Part shown: one piece after another, positions 24,020 to 32,064 of the stretch
How the letters are laid out: every line of letters begins with the position of its first letter
Position numbering within the stretch: position 1 is the first letter of the stretch
Notes under the pieces: model-generated
Databases searched by the model: none
The model's input: the letters and a program-made list of their open reading frames with translations, nothing else
What the model was told of the DNA's origin: nothing
Translations under genes and position numbers: made by a program
Assembly (NCBI GenBank): GCA_027005175.1
Contig: JALTMC010000623.1
Coordinates: forward strand, 1 to 43,259
Length of the DNA stretch: 43,259 bases
Source: Myxococcales bacterium
GTDB lineage: Bacteria; Myxococcota_C; UBA6777
Direction of reading: 5' to 3'

Positions 24020-25711
24020 TTAAGGGAGTTTTTTTATCTTAAGGTGGAAGCGTCCAAGCCAATGCAAGTAGCGACTACCGATGGCAAGTCGGACACTGCC
24101 GTTTTTGTTGGGTAGGTAGGTGACTTTCTTTTCTTGCATCGTGGCTGCCAAGATCCCATTCACTTTGCTGGCCTTGCATTGGGTGTTGATCTCCGTGACA
24201 TCACAAGTATCACCAAACAGATAATACCGGGCGGGAAAGTTTGCTTTCAGAGAGATCTCATACTTCGTGCCAGCTTGTACCTTAAATCGATAATACAACT
24301 GAGGACCGTTGAGTTTTACAGTTGTTCCACAATGAAGTTTTCCCACAAACTCAGCAAGTGCACCCCAAGTTGAGTCCTTTACATCGATCAGGTTCTGTTG
24401 AAATGCGAGGGCCTTGGCATAGACACAACGGCTATGTTTTGGAATGGAGGTCGGCTTGCGAAGCTTAAAACCATAGTTTTTCTCTACAAAGGTGAGTATC
24501 GATTCTGCGAGAGCACGCGCATAATTGTAGCGTTTGCTGTCCTTTAGAAAGGAAAAGTGTGACTCGATTTGTGTTCCATCGATGGTTCCACCGTTGCGGG
24601 AACCATAGCTCGCTGTGTTATAGCCCCCATTAAAGAAACCACCGCCATTGGGGCTGGGATATTTGGAGCTGGGGACGGTTTTGTATCCTCTGGCTTGTAA
24701 CATCGAACCCAGGCTTTGAGGACCGCGAATAAGCTGGGAGAAGATCTTTCCTGGCATGGCCGCTAAAGCCTTCCAGGACGACTTTGTTTGGTAGACTACG
24801 TTGTTGTCTAGCACGGTATTGCTGAGGCCCAAGTCCTTGGAAGACAGAAGTATCCCCAGCTCAACCCAGGTCTCGCTGTGGGCATTGGTGTGCATGTCAA
24901 AGTAGTGTCCACGCTTGCAACGATGAGTGACCGTCTGGCGTGCAGCCAGGATGAAATCACGAAACTCAGTCCAGGCCTTCTCACTGTTTGCGTCACCTTG
25001 TGACGCCTCTTTGATCGCGCGGTTCGCATCCAGCTTGCTGCGATGCAAGCGGTTGATGATGATATGAGGTAAGCGTCCAGTGAGTTGATACAGGCGACGT
25101 GCAACGTCGAGGGTATACTCACGGCTGTTGGTGTCTCCACCCAACACACCTGTGGTGCGGCTTTTTATCTCTGATGGCCTTAAACTCCCACCATGAGGGG
25201 AACTTAAGATGATAGGGAGGGTCCCCACAACATATTTTATATACAAATTTCGACCGAAGTACGTTGAACCTGCTCGGTACTTGTCCTGTTGGGGATTGCT
25301 TAAGTCACACTGCGGTGCTTGGGGGATTTGCTCCGGTTGTGCGGTGTCCTGTGGGCGCTCTGGTATTGTCTCTTGTGAATGCTTTTCCGAACTCGAAGAG
25401 TCGGGTTCTCGATCAGAGTCCGAAGCATCTCGCTTTGTTCTAGGCTCCGAAGGCTGCTCTTGTGTCGGTTCCACAGCGATCTCTGCTGGCGACTCGGAGG
25501 AGAACTCCAGAGCAACATCTCTGATAGACTCGTGTGACGATTCTTGAGGAGGCAGAGGTTCTTTTTGATCCCCCTGCGCTTGTTGCTCTTTGCCTCTCTC
25601 GACCACATTCTCGCCCGTTATTACGGGTCCACAGCTTAAGTATCCTATCCCACTCCAAGAGAAAACGATAACAAAAATGATACGGTAACGTAATAATTGT
25701 GCTCTGAACAT
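24020..25711 (-). CDS. Lipoprotein of the N-formylglutamate amidohydrolase-like family
   Basis: The start at 25711 gives 563 residues, has AAAGG upstream and opens with a lipoprotein signal ending YLSC. A Glu/Ser/Pro-rich linker of about 110 residues follows, then a catalytic domain (about 150-430) like N-formylglutamate amidohydrolases. It includes PIILSSPHGG (zinc-ligand region), NRLHRSKLDANRA, YFDMHTNAH and GGTIDGTQIESHF, which hold the expected His/Asp/Glu ligands. The C-terminal 120 residues form a beta-rich domain with paired cysteines (LFGDTCDVTEINTQC), like pre-peptidase C-terminal or binding domains. The cytoplasmic members act in histidine breakdown; a surface lipoprotein more likely acts on an extracellular amide or peptide, which is inference. 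It is divergent from SQR. Confidence 0.8.
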   Translation of the reverse strand: MFRAQLLRYRIIFVIVFSWSGIGYLSCGPVITGENVVERGKEQQAQGDQKEPLPPQESSHESIRDVALEFSSESPAEIAVEPTQEQPSEPRTKRDASDSDREPDSSSSEKHSQETIPERPQDTAQPEQIPQAPQCDLSNPQQDKYRAGSTYFGRNLYIKYVVGTLPIILSSPHGGSLRPSEIKSRTTGVLGGDTNSREYTLDVARRLYQLTGRLPHIIINRLHRSKLDANRAIKEASQGDANSEKAWTEFRDFILAARQTVTHRCKRGHYFDMHTNAHSETWVELGILLSSKDLGLSNTVLDNNVVYQTKSSWKALAAMPGKIFSQLIRGPQSLGSMLQARGYKTVPSSKYPSPNGGGFFNGGYNTASYGSRNGGTIDGTQIESHFSFLKDSKRYNYARALAESILTFVEKNYGFKLRKPTSIPKHSRCVYAKALAFQQNLIDVKDSTWGALAEFVGKLHCGTTVKLNGPQLYYRFKVQAGTKYEISLKANFPARYYLFGDTCDVTEINTQCKASKVNGILAATMQEKKVTYLPNKNGSVRLAIGSRYLHWLGRFHLKIKKLP

Positions 25712-25887
25712 GATGGTAACCTTTATGATACTTGGCCTACATTTGTGATGACTGTCGTTGACCGTAGAAGCTTGATTCATCGTGGCATCCTATCACAAGA
25801 AAGCTGATGAGGTGCTTTTTCCAAAGAGAGTCCTCTTTTTTCGATATGGGGCTTTCGTTCTGTTGATCTGAGCCATTCGACAAGTTG

Positions 25888-25903
25888 ACCTATATCAATA
25901 GGT
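25888..25903. promoter_or_regulatory. Palindromic operator candidate upstream of SQR
   Basis: ACCTATATCAATAGGT has perfect 6-bp arms around a 4-bp centre. It lies about 185 bp before the SQR start, next to TTGACC. Sulfide-responsive repressors of the ArsR and CsoR/CstR groups use such palindromes; which, if any, applies here is not visible. Confidence 0.4.
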
Positions 25904-25971
25904 ACGGTTAAGTGCTTGCCTGAAAAGGGTTATATGTTTTTGTATACGATTGCAACCCCTTGCTCTTTCGT

Positions 25972-26039
25972 GTCTCTTTCGAAGTGTAAAGGAAGTGAGG
26001 CTTTCGTCTCTTTCGAAGTGTAAAGGAAGTGAGGCTTTC
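25972..26039 (+). repeat. Perfect 34-bp tandem duplication
   Basis: Two identical 34-bp units (25972-26005 and 26006-26039) abut each other; each contains TCGAAGTGTAAAGGAAGTGA. The second ends 49 bp before the SQR start codon, inside the expected 5' leader. Confidence 0.95.
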
Positions 26040-26088
26040 CAAAGGTTGATTCTATTCCAGTAACCATAAACAGAGAGTAGAGGATATT

Positions 26089-27318
26089 ATGAAAAATATC
26101 GTAATATTGGGAGCGGGAACAGCTGGAACAATGATGGCGAACAAGCTCGTTCGTGAGCTCCCCAAGTCGGAATGGGATGTGACAGTCGTGGATCGCGACA
26201 ATGTTCACATTTATCAACCGGGTCTCTTATTTCTTCCTTTTGGAGGTTACAGTCGAAAAGAGATTGAAAAGCCGCGCAATCGACTTCTCGACTCGGATAT
26301 CAATCTGATTCTGAGTCCGATTCAGCGAATTGAGCCCGATTCACAACAGGTCTTCTTGGAAGATGAGATTGTGCTTCCTTATGATGTCTTGATCGTAGCA
26401 ACAGGAACACGCGTTGCTCCGGAAGAGACGGAGGGAATGACAGGGGTCGGTTGGCAAGATTCGATCTTTGATTTCTATACTCTGGCAGGTGCGAGTAAGT
26501 TGGAAGAGTTTCTCGCACGCTGGGAAGGCGGTAAGCTCGTTCTGAATATCGCTGAGATGCCGATCAAGTGCCCCGTGGCCCCCCTTGAGTTCCTGTTTCT
26601 TGCGGACGACTTTTTCACCAAAAAAGGCATCCGTGACAAGGTTGAACTCGTGATGGCTACACCGCTGGACGGTGCCTTTACCAAACCTGTTGCTGCGGGC
26701 ATCTTGGGCAATATGTTGGAACAGCGAAACATCAAAGTTGAGAGTGACTTTGTGATCGCCAAGGTTGATGGAGAGAAGAAGAATATCGAGGGCTACGATG
26801 GCAAGCAGATCGACTATGACTTGCTTGTCACCATTCCCCTACACTTTGGTACAGAGGCCATTGGGACTTCAAAGATGGGAGATGCTTCGGACTTCTTCCC
26901 AACAGACAAACACACACTGCGGGCCAAGAACTTCGAAAATATCTTTGCTCTCGGTGATGCGACAGATCTTCCCACTTCAAAGGCGGGCTCCGTTGCTCAC
27001 TTTCAGGCTGATGTCTTGATTCACAATGTACTCAGACACATCAACGGGCAAGAGCTGCAACCCGACTTTGACGGCCATGCCAACTGCTTCATCGAGACTG
27101 GGTTTGGGAAAGCTCTCTTGATCGATTTTAATTACGATACAGAGCCTCTTCCAGGTCGTTTTCCTTTACCTGGTGTCGGACCGTTCAAGCTGTTAGAAGA
27201 GAGTTATATCAATCACTGGGGTAAGCTTGGGTTTAAGTGGGTGTATTGGAACTTGTTAGTCAAAGGTGAAGAACTACCACTCGACCATCGTATGCTTATG
27301 GCAGGAAAATGGAGCTGA
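26089..27318 (+). CDS. sqr: Sulfide:quinone oxidoreductase
   Basis: The 409-residue flavoprotein oxidises sulfide at the membrane surface and passes electrons to quinone, yielding sulfane sulfur. It has the FAD-binding GAGTAG (8-13), the second NAD(P)-like block VATGTR (103-108), GDATDLPTSKAGSVAHFQ (289-306) closing the flavin site, and two cysteines at the places expected for the redox pair: Cys161 in MPIKCPVAP and Cys333 in ANCFIETG. No third cysteine lies between about 100 and 160, which speaks for a two-Cys SQR type. The C-terminus is amphipathic (HWGKLGFKWVYWNLL) and suits membrane attachment. The next gene, a DUF1641-DsrC fusion, begins two bases after its stop, so the two are co-translated and the sulfur product probably passes to DsrC- and DsrE-type carriers. 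Confidence 0.92.
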   Translation: MKNIVILGAGTAGTMMANKLVRELPKSEWDVTVVDRDNVHIYQPGLLFLPFGGYSRKEIEKPRNRLLDSDINLILSPIQRIEPDSQQVFLEDEIVLPYDVLIVATGTRVAPEETEGMTGVGWQDSIFDFYTLAGASKLEEFLARWEGGKLVLNIAEMPIKCPVAPLEFLFLADDFFTKKGIRDKVELVMATPLDGAFTKPVAAGILGNMLEQRNIKVESDFVIAKVDGEKKNIEGYDGKQIDYDLLVTIPLHFGTEAIGTSKMGDASDFFPTDKHTLRAKNFENIFALGDATDLPTSKAGSVAHFQADVLIHNVLRHINGQELQPDFDGHANCFIETGFGKALLIDFNYDTEPLPGRFPLPGVGPFKLLEESYINHWGKLGFKWVYWNLLVKGEELPLDHRMLMAGKWS

Positions 27319-27320
27319 AA

Positions 27321-28277
27321 ATGCAAAATCAAGAATGGCAAACTGCAGTGACTGAACTCTCGCAACGTATGGACCAAATGAATCAACAGTTGGCCGCGTT
27401 GGTACAGAGTCAGCAATATGTGTCGGAGTTTGTGGTAGAGATGAACCCGATCCTCAAAGAGGTCATGTCTGCTGGTACAACAGAGCTTCAGAAATTGGAA
27501 GATAAAGGATACTTCTCCTTTGGGCGTGAACTCATAGGTGTCCTCGATCAGATCGTGACAGGATTCACTCCTGAAGATGTGAATCTTTTAGGGCAGAATA
27601 TTGTTGGAATTTTGAATACTGTCAAAGGACTCACACAACCTGAAATGCTGAATCTTGTGAACAGTGCGACAGATCCTATTCGTTATGCGGACAAAGTCAA
27701 ATCTGTCGGTATGCTCGGGATGTTGAGGGCAACACGCGATGACGATGCTCGACGAGGATTTGGCGTTCTTATGGAAGTCTTTCGTCAGATCGGGCGTGGA
27801 GTGGAAGGTCTCAATGGCAATGGTGTCTCAAGAGGTCGGGCAACACTGAGCAAAAAAGAGGCCGTTCGGGCTCGCCTGGCTCCCAAGCGCAGAGTAAAAG
27901 CTCCCGCAGCTTCTGCTCCTGCCGCTTCTGCTCCTGTGGCAACACGGCCAAAAGCAAAACCTCGGATTGTTGCATCTGCAACTCCAGTGATCGAAGGCTT
28001 CTCGGCAGATGGTTATCTGCTCGACCCAGAAACCTGGAATCGTGACCTTGGTGTGCGCGTTGCCCAAGCCAATGGTATCGAATTAACGGACGCTCACTGG
28101 AAGATCATTGAGTTTGTAAGGGCTGACTTCAAGGAAGTTGGAAAGGCTCCAAACATCCGACGAATTACGCAGGGCATGGATGTCTCAACTAAGGAGATCT
28201 ACTCTCTGTTTCCCAAAGCTCCCGGTCGAACGATCGCCAAAGTTGCTGGAGTTCCAAAGCCTGGTGGCTGTCTGTAA
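27321..28277 (+). CDS. DUF1641-DsrC/TusE fusion protein
   Basis: The protein has 318 residues when started at ATG 27321 (GGAG seven bases upstream). Residues 1-155 form a helical DUF1641 domain (EFVVEMNPILKEVMSAG, VNLLGQNIVGILNTVKGLTQ, SVGMLGMLRA). An Ala/Pro/Lys-rich linker (about 175-210) joins it to a DsrC/TusE/DsvC domain (about 215-318) with GYLLDPETWNRDLGVRVAQ, LTDAHWKIIEFVR and a C-terminal arm ending VPKPGGCL. The penultimate cysteine that carries sulfur in DsrC is kept (Cys317), but the second arm cysteine, about 11 residues before it, is Ala306. This makes it a one-Cys, TusE-like carrier. DUF1641 proteins often occur beside SQR; here the fusion links SQR and the sulfur relay in one chain. 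A strong hairpin with a T-run follows the gene. Confidence 0.9.
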   Translation: MQNQEWQTAVTELSQRMDQMNQQLAALVQSQQYVSEFVVEMNPILKEVMSAGTTELQKLEDKGYFSFGRELIGVLDQIVTGFTPEDVNLLGQNIVGILNTVKGLTQPEMLNLVNSATDPIRYADKVKSVGMLGMLRATRDDDARRGFGVLMEVFRQIGRGVEGLNGNGVSRGRATLSKKEAVRARLAPKRRVKAPAASAPAASAPVATRPKAKPRIVASATPVIEGFSADGYLLDPETWNRDLGVRVAQANGIELTDAHWKIIEFVRADFKEVGKAPNIRRITQGMDVSTKEIYSLFPKAPGRTIAKVAGVPKPGGCL

Positions 28278-28299
28278 CGTTGATGACAAAGGCTCGGCT

Positions 28300-28364
28300 T
28301 TACCTGTTGACTTTCATGGAAGCCGTTGGCTTTCATGAAAGTCAACAGGTAAGGTTGTTTTTTG
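28300..28364 (+). terminator. Intrinsic terminator after the DUF1641-DsrC gene
   Basis: Arms at 28300-28318 and 28334-28352 are perfectly complementary over 19 bp. The 15-base loop contains a nested AAGCC/GGCTT pair. A GTTTTTT run follows at once. The dsrE-like gene beyond it would then need read-through or its own promoter. Confidence 0.85.
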
Positions 28365-28426
28365 TCGTCACTTTCATGACAACAAACCACCGAAGATCTA
28401 GATAACTTGAGACAGGAGAAATATCG

Positions 28427-28933
28427 ATGAACGTACAATCCAATACAGAAAATGCACAAGACACTGCAAAGTCTGATGCACGCAAGGTCGCTCTTATTTG
28501 CTCCAAAGGTGGCTTGGATGAAGTTTACCCGGCTCTTATCCTGGCCAATGCGGCACGTATGGCAGGGATTGAAGCCATGATCTTTTTCACTTTTTATGGT
28601 TTAGATGCGATCACAGAGAGCAAAGTCGATCACCTGCATGTGAACGTGGTCGGTAATCCAACAAGCCCCATGCCCACGATGATTGCAGGTCTTCCTGGGA
28701 TGGAAACACTCGCTGCTAAGATGATGAAATCCCGTATGGAAGAGATGGATATGCCCACCGCCAGAGAGATGTTGGAGATCCTTGCTGATGCCGGGACTGA
28801 ACTCTATGCTTGTGAACTGGCTATGGATATGATGAAACGAACCAAAGAGGAGCTGCTGCCACAAGTCATCGATGTGATCACGGCAGGCGACTTCTACGAT
28901 CTGTCGGAAGGTGCTCAGATCATCTTTACCTGA
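28427..28933 (+). CDS. DsrE/DsrF-like sulfur-carrier protein
   Basis: The 168-residue cytoplasmic protein is of the DsrE family (DsrE2-like group). It has KVALICSKGGLDEVYPAL (20-37), AARMAGIEAMIFFTFYGL (42-59) and TELYACELAMDMM (124-136), where Cys129 is the conserved sulfur-binding cysteine and Cys25 lies in the first strand. The family accepts and hands on persulfide sulfur, often together with TusA, rhodanese and DsrC partners. It comes 149 bp after the DUF1641-DsrC fusion, across a strong terminator, so it may be separately or partly expressed. Context points to transfer of sulfur from SQR to DsrC. The stop at 28931-28933 lies 58 bp before the amidotransferase start. Confidence 0.9.
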   Translation: MNVQSNTENAQDTAKSDARKVALICSKGGLDEVYPALILANAARMAGIEAMIFFTFYGLDAITESKVDHLHVNVVGNPTSPMPTMIAGLPGMETLAAKMMKSRMEEMDMPTAREMLEILADAGTELYACELAMDMMKRTKEELLPQVIDVITAGDFYDLSEGAQIIFT

Positions 28934-28991
28934 TTGCCCTCACTCTCACGAGATTTTCCTTTTTCCCACATTGCTAAGCAAGGAGCAAGTT

Positions 28992-29816
28992 GTGTGTGAG
29001 TTATTTGCTCTTTCAAGTTCTCTTCCTACACGACTTACGATCTCTCTGGATGAGTTTGCCCGACATGCAGGAGGTGTCGCACCACACCAAGATGGCTGGG
29101 GCATCGCATTCTACGAAGGATACGATATCCAACGGATGCGAGAATCTCTTGCGATGAGTCGCAGTGCTCACCTCTCTTTTCTTAAACAACACCAGATGGA
29201 CAGCTCTATGATCCTGGCACATATTCGCTGGGCATCACAGGGGGAGAAGCGGCTGTTTAATACACAGCCCTTTACCCGAGAGCTGGGTGGGCGTATGCAC
29301 TCCTTTGTTCACAACGGAGACATCAAAAATATTCGAGAGATCTGTCCGACACTTTCCGGTTGCTACAGGCCCATCGGAGATACGGACTCCGAGATCTTGT
29401 TCTGTTATTTGTTAGAGTTCTTGCAAGACTCTTGGAGGAACACAAAACCCCCCTCTGTGGAAGAGAGATTTCAAGCCGTGTGGAAGTTTGCCCAAGAGAC
29501 TAAAGCATGGGGCAGTAATAACTTTCTTTATAGCGATGGTGAGTTTCTTTTTGCTCATGGTCATCGCCGGATTCATGAACGAGGGGAGAAGGTCTCTACC
29601 CCTCCCGGCCTGCATTTCTTGTGTCGAACCTGTGTTGAATCTCCTCTCCCCTCGATCGAAGGCTTGTCTATCCAGGCAGAAGGCCAACAACAGCGCATCG
29701 CGTTGGTCGCAAGCGTCCCCCTCTCCCAAGAGTCCTGGCGACCACTGGAAGAGGGCGAACTGCTGATGATCTCACAAGGGGTCATCGTTAAAAGTCAAAC
29801 CCCCGACATGCTGTAA
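28992..29816 (+). CDS. Class-II glutamine amidotransferase (YafJ-like)
   Basis: A GTG start at 28992 is favoured: AAGGAGC lies just upstream and Cys becomes residue 2, as needed for the N-terminal nucleophile exposed by Met removal (VCELFALSS). Further Ntn-glutaminase features are HQDGWGIAFYEG, LAHIRWASQG, NTQPFTRELGGRMHSFVHNGD and GDTDSEILFCYLL. The 274-residue length fits stand-alone YafJ-type proteins. Such enzymes hydrolyse glutamine to supply ammonia; the acceptor for YafJ-like proteins is not established. It lies 58 bp after the dsrE-like gene, and a functional link with sulfur metabolism is not evident. Earlier in-frame ATGs exist but would bury the nucleophile. Confidence 0.88.
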   Translation: MCELFALSSSLPTRLTISLDEFARHAGGVAPHQDGWGIAFYEGYDIQRMRESLAMSRSAHLSFLKQHQMDSSMILAHIRWASQGEKRLFNTQPFTRELGGRMHSFVHNGDIKNIREICPTLSGCYRPIGDTDSEILFCYLLEFLQDSWRNTKPPSVEERFQAVWKFAQETKAWGSNNFLYSDGEFLFAHGHRRIHERGEKVSTPPGLHFLCRTCVESPLPSIEGLSIQAEGQQQRIALVASVPLSQESWRPLEEGELLMISQGVIVKSQTPDML

Positions 29817-29973
29817 ACTGAGCCCCACCCACTCCTTTCGCAAGCATTAAAAGCCAACAAAATCAACGCCCCCGATTTCCCCTTTTTACTCCTTTTCATC
29901 GTCTGTCAACGAGAGTTCAAGCACTGACAGGGTGAGAGTTGTGCACTCTGCAAGGAGTGGACCCCGAGCCCAC

Positions 29974-30083
29974 GCTTGCGAGAAGGGGATAGCTAGGTTT
30001 CAGCGATATATTCTTTACATTGCTCTGCCATCATGAACCTCCTGTCATGCTTACGAGAAGGGGATAGCTAGGTTTCAGCAATA
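29974..30083. repeat. 35-bp direct repeat duplicating the 3' end of the hydroxylase gene
   Basis: Copies at 29974-30008 and 30049-30083 (offset 75 bp) differ at two positions and share GAAGGGGATAGCTAGGTTTC. The second contains the last codons and TAG stop of the minus-strand hydroxylase gene, so the first is a duplicated gene end just downstream of it. Confidence 0.88.
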
Positions 30084-30994
30084 CCTTTCTCTAAGGTCGA
30101 TTTTTCTTTTGTATGTTGTAGGTTCTGTTGAAATAGAGGGTAGAGCACTTGGTGCGTGAAGTCTTCCGGAAAGGTTTCGATACCGGGGAAGCCCAAGGGG
30201 ATGTCTCGTCCGTTGCTGGGGATATATGCGGTGCCAAAGAGATAATCCCAGAGACTTAAAGTCAGCCCATAGTTCATTCCGTAGGGGCGATCTTCGGGAA
30301 GGTCGCGGGCATGGTGCCAGATATGCATCTGGGGATTGTTGAAGATATACTTGAAGGGTCCTAGTGGAAGCTTGACATTGGAGTGATTAAAGTGACCCAT
30401 GGTGATCGCAAACATATGCACCACGAAGAAGTCCTGGACACCAAATCCAATCATCGCCAATGGGATATATTCAATGGTTCGGTATACCAGGGTCTCCATC
30501 CAGTGGTATCGAAACTGAGCCGCAAATCCCATCTCTCTTACAGAGTGATGTACCTTGTGAAAGTTCCAAAGGGTGGGGACACGGTGCAATAAGCGATGCA
30601 CGTTAAATTGAATAAAGTCACGCACCACAAACATTGTGAGTAACTTGGCCCAGACCGGCCAGGACTGGATATGAATCATGACTAGGTTTTTGATTCCAAA
30701 CCATCCCAAAAACTGGTTAAATCCGTGGACCAAAACATTCGTTAATGCAGCGTAACCAATGAGTGAAAAGAGAAATACGTTGAAAAACATATAGAAGCCA
30801 TCAAGCCAAAAACCCCGACGTATGACGGCTTGCTCTTTGCGCCAGGGAAGCATGATCTCCCACAGCCAAAACAACAAAGAGACTGTCACCAGACCATAGA
30901 AAAAACTGTGCCAGGACGGCTGGGTAATGTCTGTCCACAGGTAATGTCCATATCCTGTAAATGAGTCGATTATGATATTCAGATATTCTCTCAT
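30068..30994 (-). CDS. Fatty acid hydroxylase/sterol desaturase-family membrane protein
   Basis: The 308-residue protein has about four membrane segments and the di-iron histidine boxes of the family: HRLLH, HKVHH, a GHFNHSN box and HIWHH, about where the superfamily has them. These enzymes insert oxygen at lipid C-H bonds (hydroxylation or desaturation) in the membrane using a diiron centre. The start is set at 30994, where AGAGG and a T-run precede ATG as part of a dispersed repeat; a longer frame from 31069 has no ribosome-binding site and would add 25 unlike residues. The protein has a family-typical length. The substrate (sterol, fatty acid or other lipid) cannot be told from the sequence. 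It stands alone. Confidence 0.9.
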   Translation of the reverse strand: MREYLNIIIDSFTGYGHYLWTDITQPSWHSFFYGLVTVSLLFWLWEIMLPWRKEQAVIRRGFWLDGFYMFFNVFLFSLIGYAALTNVLVHGFNQFLGWFGIKNLVMIHIQSWPVWAKLLTMFVVRDFIQFNVHRLLHRVPTLWNFHKVHHSVREMGFAAQFRYHWMETLVYRTIEYIPLAMIGFGVQDFFVVHMFAITMGHFNHSNVKLPLGPFKYIFNNPQMHIWHHARDLPEDRPYGMNYGLTLSLWDYLFGTAYIPSNGRDIPLGFPGIETFPEDFTHQVLYPLFQQNLQHTKEKSTLEKGIAET

Positions 30995-31046
30995 CAGAAA
31001 AAAACCTCTTATGTTGTGGGCGTTGAAAATCCCTGCAGAATCTATA
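30992..31046 (-). repeat. Minus-strand copy of the dispersed repeat, ending at a start codon
   Basis: Read on the minus strand this begins CTATAGATTCTGCAGGG and ends CCCACAACATAAGAGG, a T-run and CTGATG, matching the copies at 5385-5457 and 32992-33061. The ATG is the hydroxylase start and AGAGG its ribosome-binding site. Confidence 0.82.
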
Positions 31047-31048
31047 GG

Positions 31049-31272
31049 CCGACATTCCGCACTGAACATATGACTTTTGGGATTATTGACGAAATCATTG
31101 AACTTTTGCTCTCCTAGAAAAAAAATACGCGACTTAATCTGATAGACAAATCAGAGTAAGTCTCAGGTGATTGCTTATTCAGATGAGTGTGTTTTATCGA
31201 ATTACAACCATGATATTGAACGCATTTTCACTCTATATTCCAGTTTTTCAAAAACGATGTGCGGAATGTCGG
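31049..31272. repeat. 14-bp inverted repeat pair around a 196-bp AT-rich segment
   Basis: CCGACATTCCGCAC at 31049-31062 is exactly complementary to 31259-31272. Both continue outward with CTATA-like bases, the outer end of the dispersed repeat, so this may be a degenerate pair of the same element in opposite orientation. Confidence 0.75.
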
Positions 31273-31334
31273 TATAGGAGTTACCTTATATCTTCTTTCC
31301 CAAAGAGACAATACCACCCGGTTCGGTTTTATTG

Positions 31335-31404
31335 TGAGGTGATTGCTAAGGAACATCGAGGGTATTATGGGGTGATATTATGAGGTGATTGCTAAGGAAC
31401 ATCG
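31335..31404. repeat. 24-bp direct repeat
   Basis: TGAGGTGATTGCTAAGGAAC followed by ATCG occurs at 31335-31358 and 31381-31404, offset 46 bp, just past the 3' end of the haem-protein gene. Confidence 0.88.
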
Positions 31405-31412
31405 GGGAGGGA

Positions 31413-31925
31413 TTATTTTTGTTTTGCCTTTTTCATTAACTTTTTTGCCAGAGGTGATACGGGTTCCAGTGCGATGCGATAGGTGGCATGGCAAGAGACG
31501 CAAGTCGAAAGTGCAGTGGATAATTCACCCAGCAGTTGTTTCTTATTCATGGTGCCATCCTTGATCTTCGCTGCCAGAACATCCATCTTTCTGTGCAAGC
31601 CCATGCCCATGGTTTTGAGAGCCAATGGAAGTTTTCCCAGCAAAGTTACAGAGTCATCGGCTGCCATCTTGACACCCATATTGGACAGGTGCTTGGCTGT
31701 TCCTTTGAGGTCATCGGCTGCCAAACGAGAAACAACACCTTGCAACTCTTGCAACAAGGTTCTCATCTCTGCAAGGACAAAGTGTCGCTCTGTTGGAGAT
31801 AATCGAACAGTCACTCGACCATCCACATTCGTTTTACTCTGCCCTACCACAAAGTAATATCCAAAAACTCCAATGGTGATGACCCAAAGTAAGATCGCTG
31901 CAATGCTGATATATTTCGCTTTCAT
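31413..31925 (-). CDS. Membrane-anchored c-type cytochrome, cytochrome c'-like
   Basis: ATG at 31925 (GGGAGAG upstream) gives 170 residues: one N-terminal membrane helix (about 5-26), a helical domain rich in Met/Leu/Lys, and a single haem motif CVSCHATYR near the C-terminus (Cys142, Cys145, His146). A CxxCHxxYR motif in the last helix of a four-helix protein is typical of the cytochrome c' group, which carries electrons or binds gases such as NO. It faces the periplasm. It is divergent from another haem-binding protein gene, with matched promoters and operator-like palindromes between them, so the two are probably co-regulated. The frame is open further upstream, but only as low-complexity extension without a ribosome-binding site. 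Confidence 0.82.
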   Translation of the reverse strand: MKAKYISIAAILLWVITIGVFGYYFVVGQSKTNVDGRVTVRLSPTERHFVLAEMRTLLQELQGVVSRLAADDLKGTAKHLSNMGVKMAADDSVTLLGKLPLALKTMGMGLHRKMDVLAAKIKDGTMNKKQLLGELSTALSTCVSCHATYRIALEPVSPLAKKLMKKAKQK

Positions 31926-31974
31926 CTGTTCTCTCTCCCGTTGTAATGAGGGGGGGTGGACTTTTTTTCTGTAT

Positions 31975-32026
31975 GCGAGTGTGTACTCGCTTATGGATTG
32001 ATAATGGTTTGAATGTTGTTTGTCAA
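31975..32026 (-). promoter_or_regulatory. Promoter and operator for the cytochrome gene
   Basis: Read on the minus strand: TTGACA (32026-32021), a 17-bp spacer, then TATCAA (32003-31998). The palindrome GCGAGTGTGTACTCGC (31975-31990) begins about where transcription should start, 50 bp before the ATG. The palindrome matches the one at 32137-32152 apart from symmetrical A/G and C/T changes. Confidence 0.68.
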
Positions 32027-32040
32027 GAAGTTTTTTGCAA

Positions 32041-32064
32041 AGTAAGATTTGTTTGTATCTTACT
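32041..32064. promoter_or_regulatory. Third inverted repeat in the divergent haem-gene region
   Basis: AGTAAGAT (32041-32048) and ATCTTACT (32057-32064) are perfect 8-bp arms around an 8-bp centre. The site lies midway between the two promoters and differs from the shared 16-bp palindrome, so it may bind a second factor, such as an activator. Confidence 0.5.

Larger units (their letters stand above)
25712..26088. other. 377-bp divergent intergenic region before SQR
   Basis: No gene is present. It holds a palindrome ACCTAT-ATCA-ATAGGT (25888-25903) that overlaps a possible -35 box (TTGACC), and a perfect 34-bp tandem duplication (25972-26039) just before the SQR start. Both could bear on sulfide-responsive control, but no regulator gene is adjacent. 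Confidence 0.6.
30995..31412. other. 418-bp intergenic interval with inverted and direct repeats
   Basis: No gene is supported. It contains most of a dispersed repeat copy in minus orientation, a 14-bp inverted pair (31049-31062 and 31259-31272) enclosing an AT-rich 196-bp stretch, and a 24-bp direct repeat (31335-31358 and 31381-31404) next to the end of the haem-protein gene. Confidence 0.75.
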
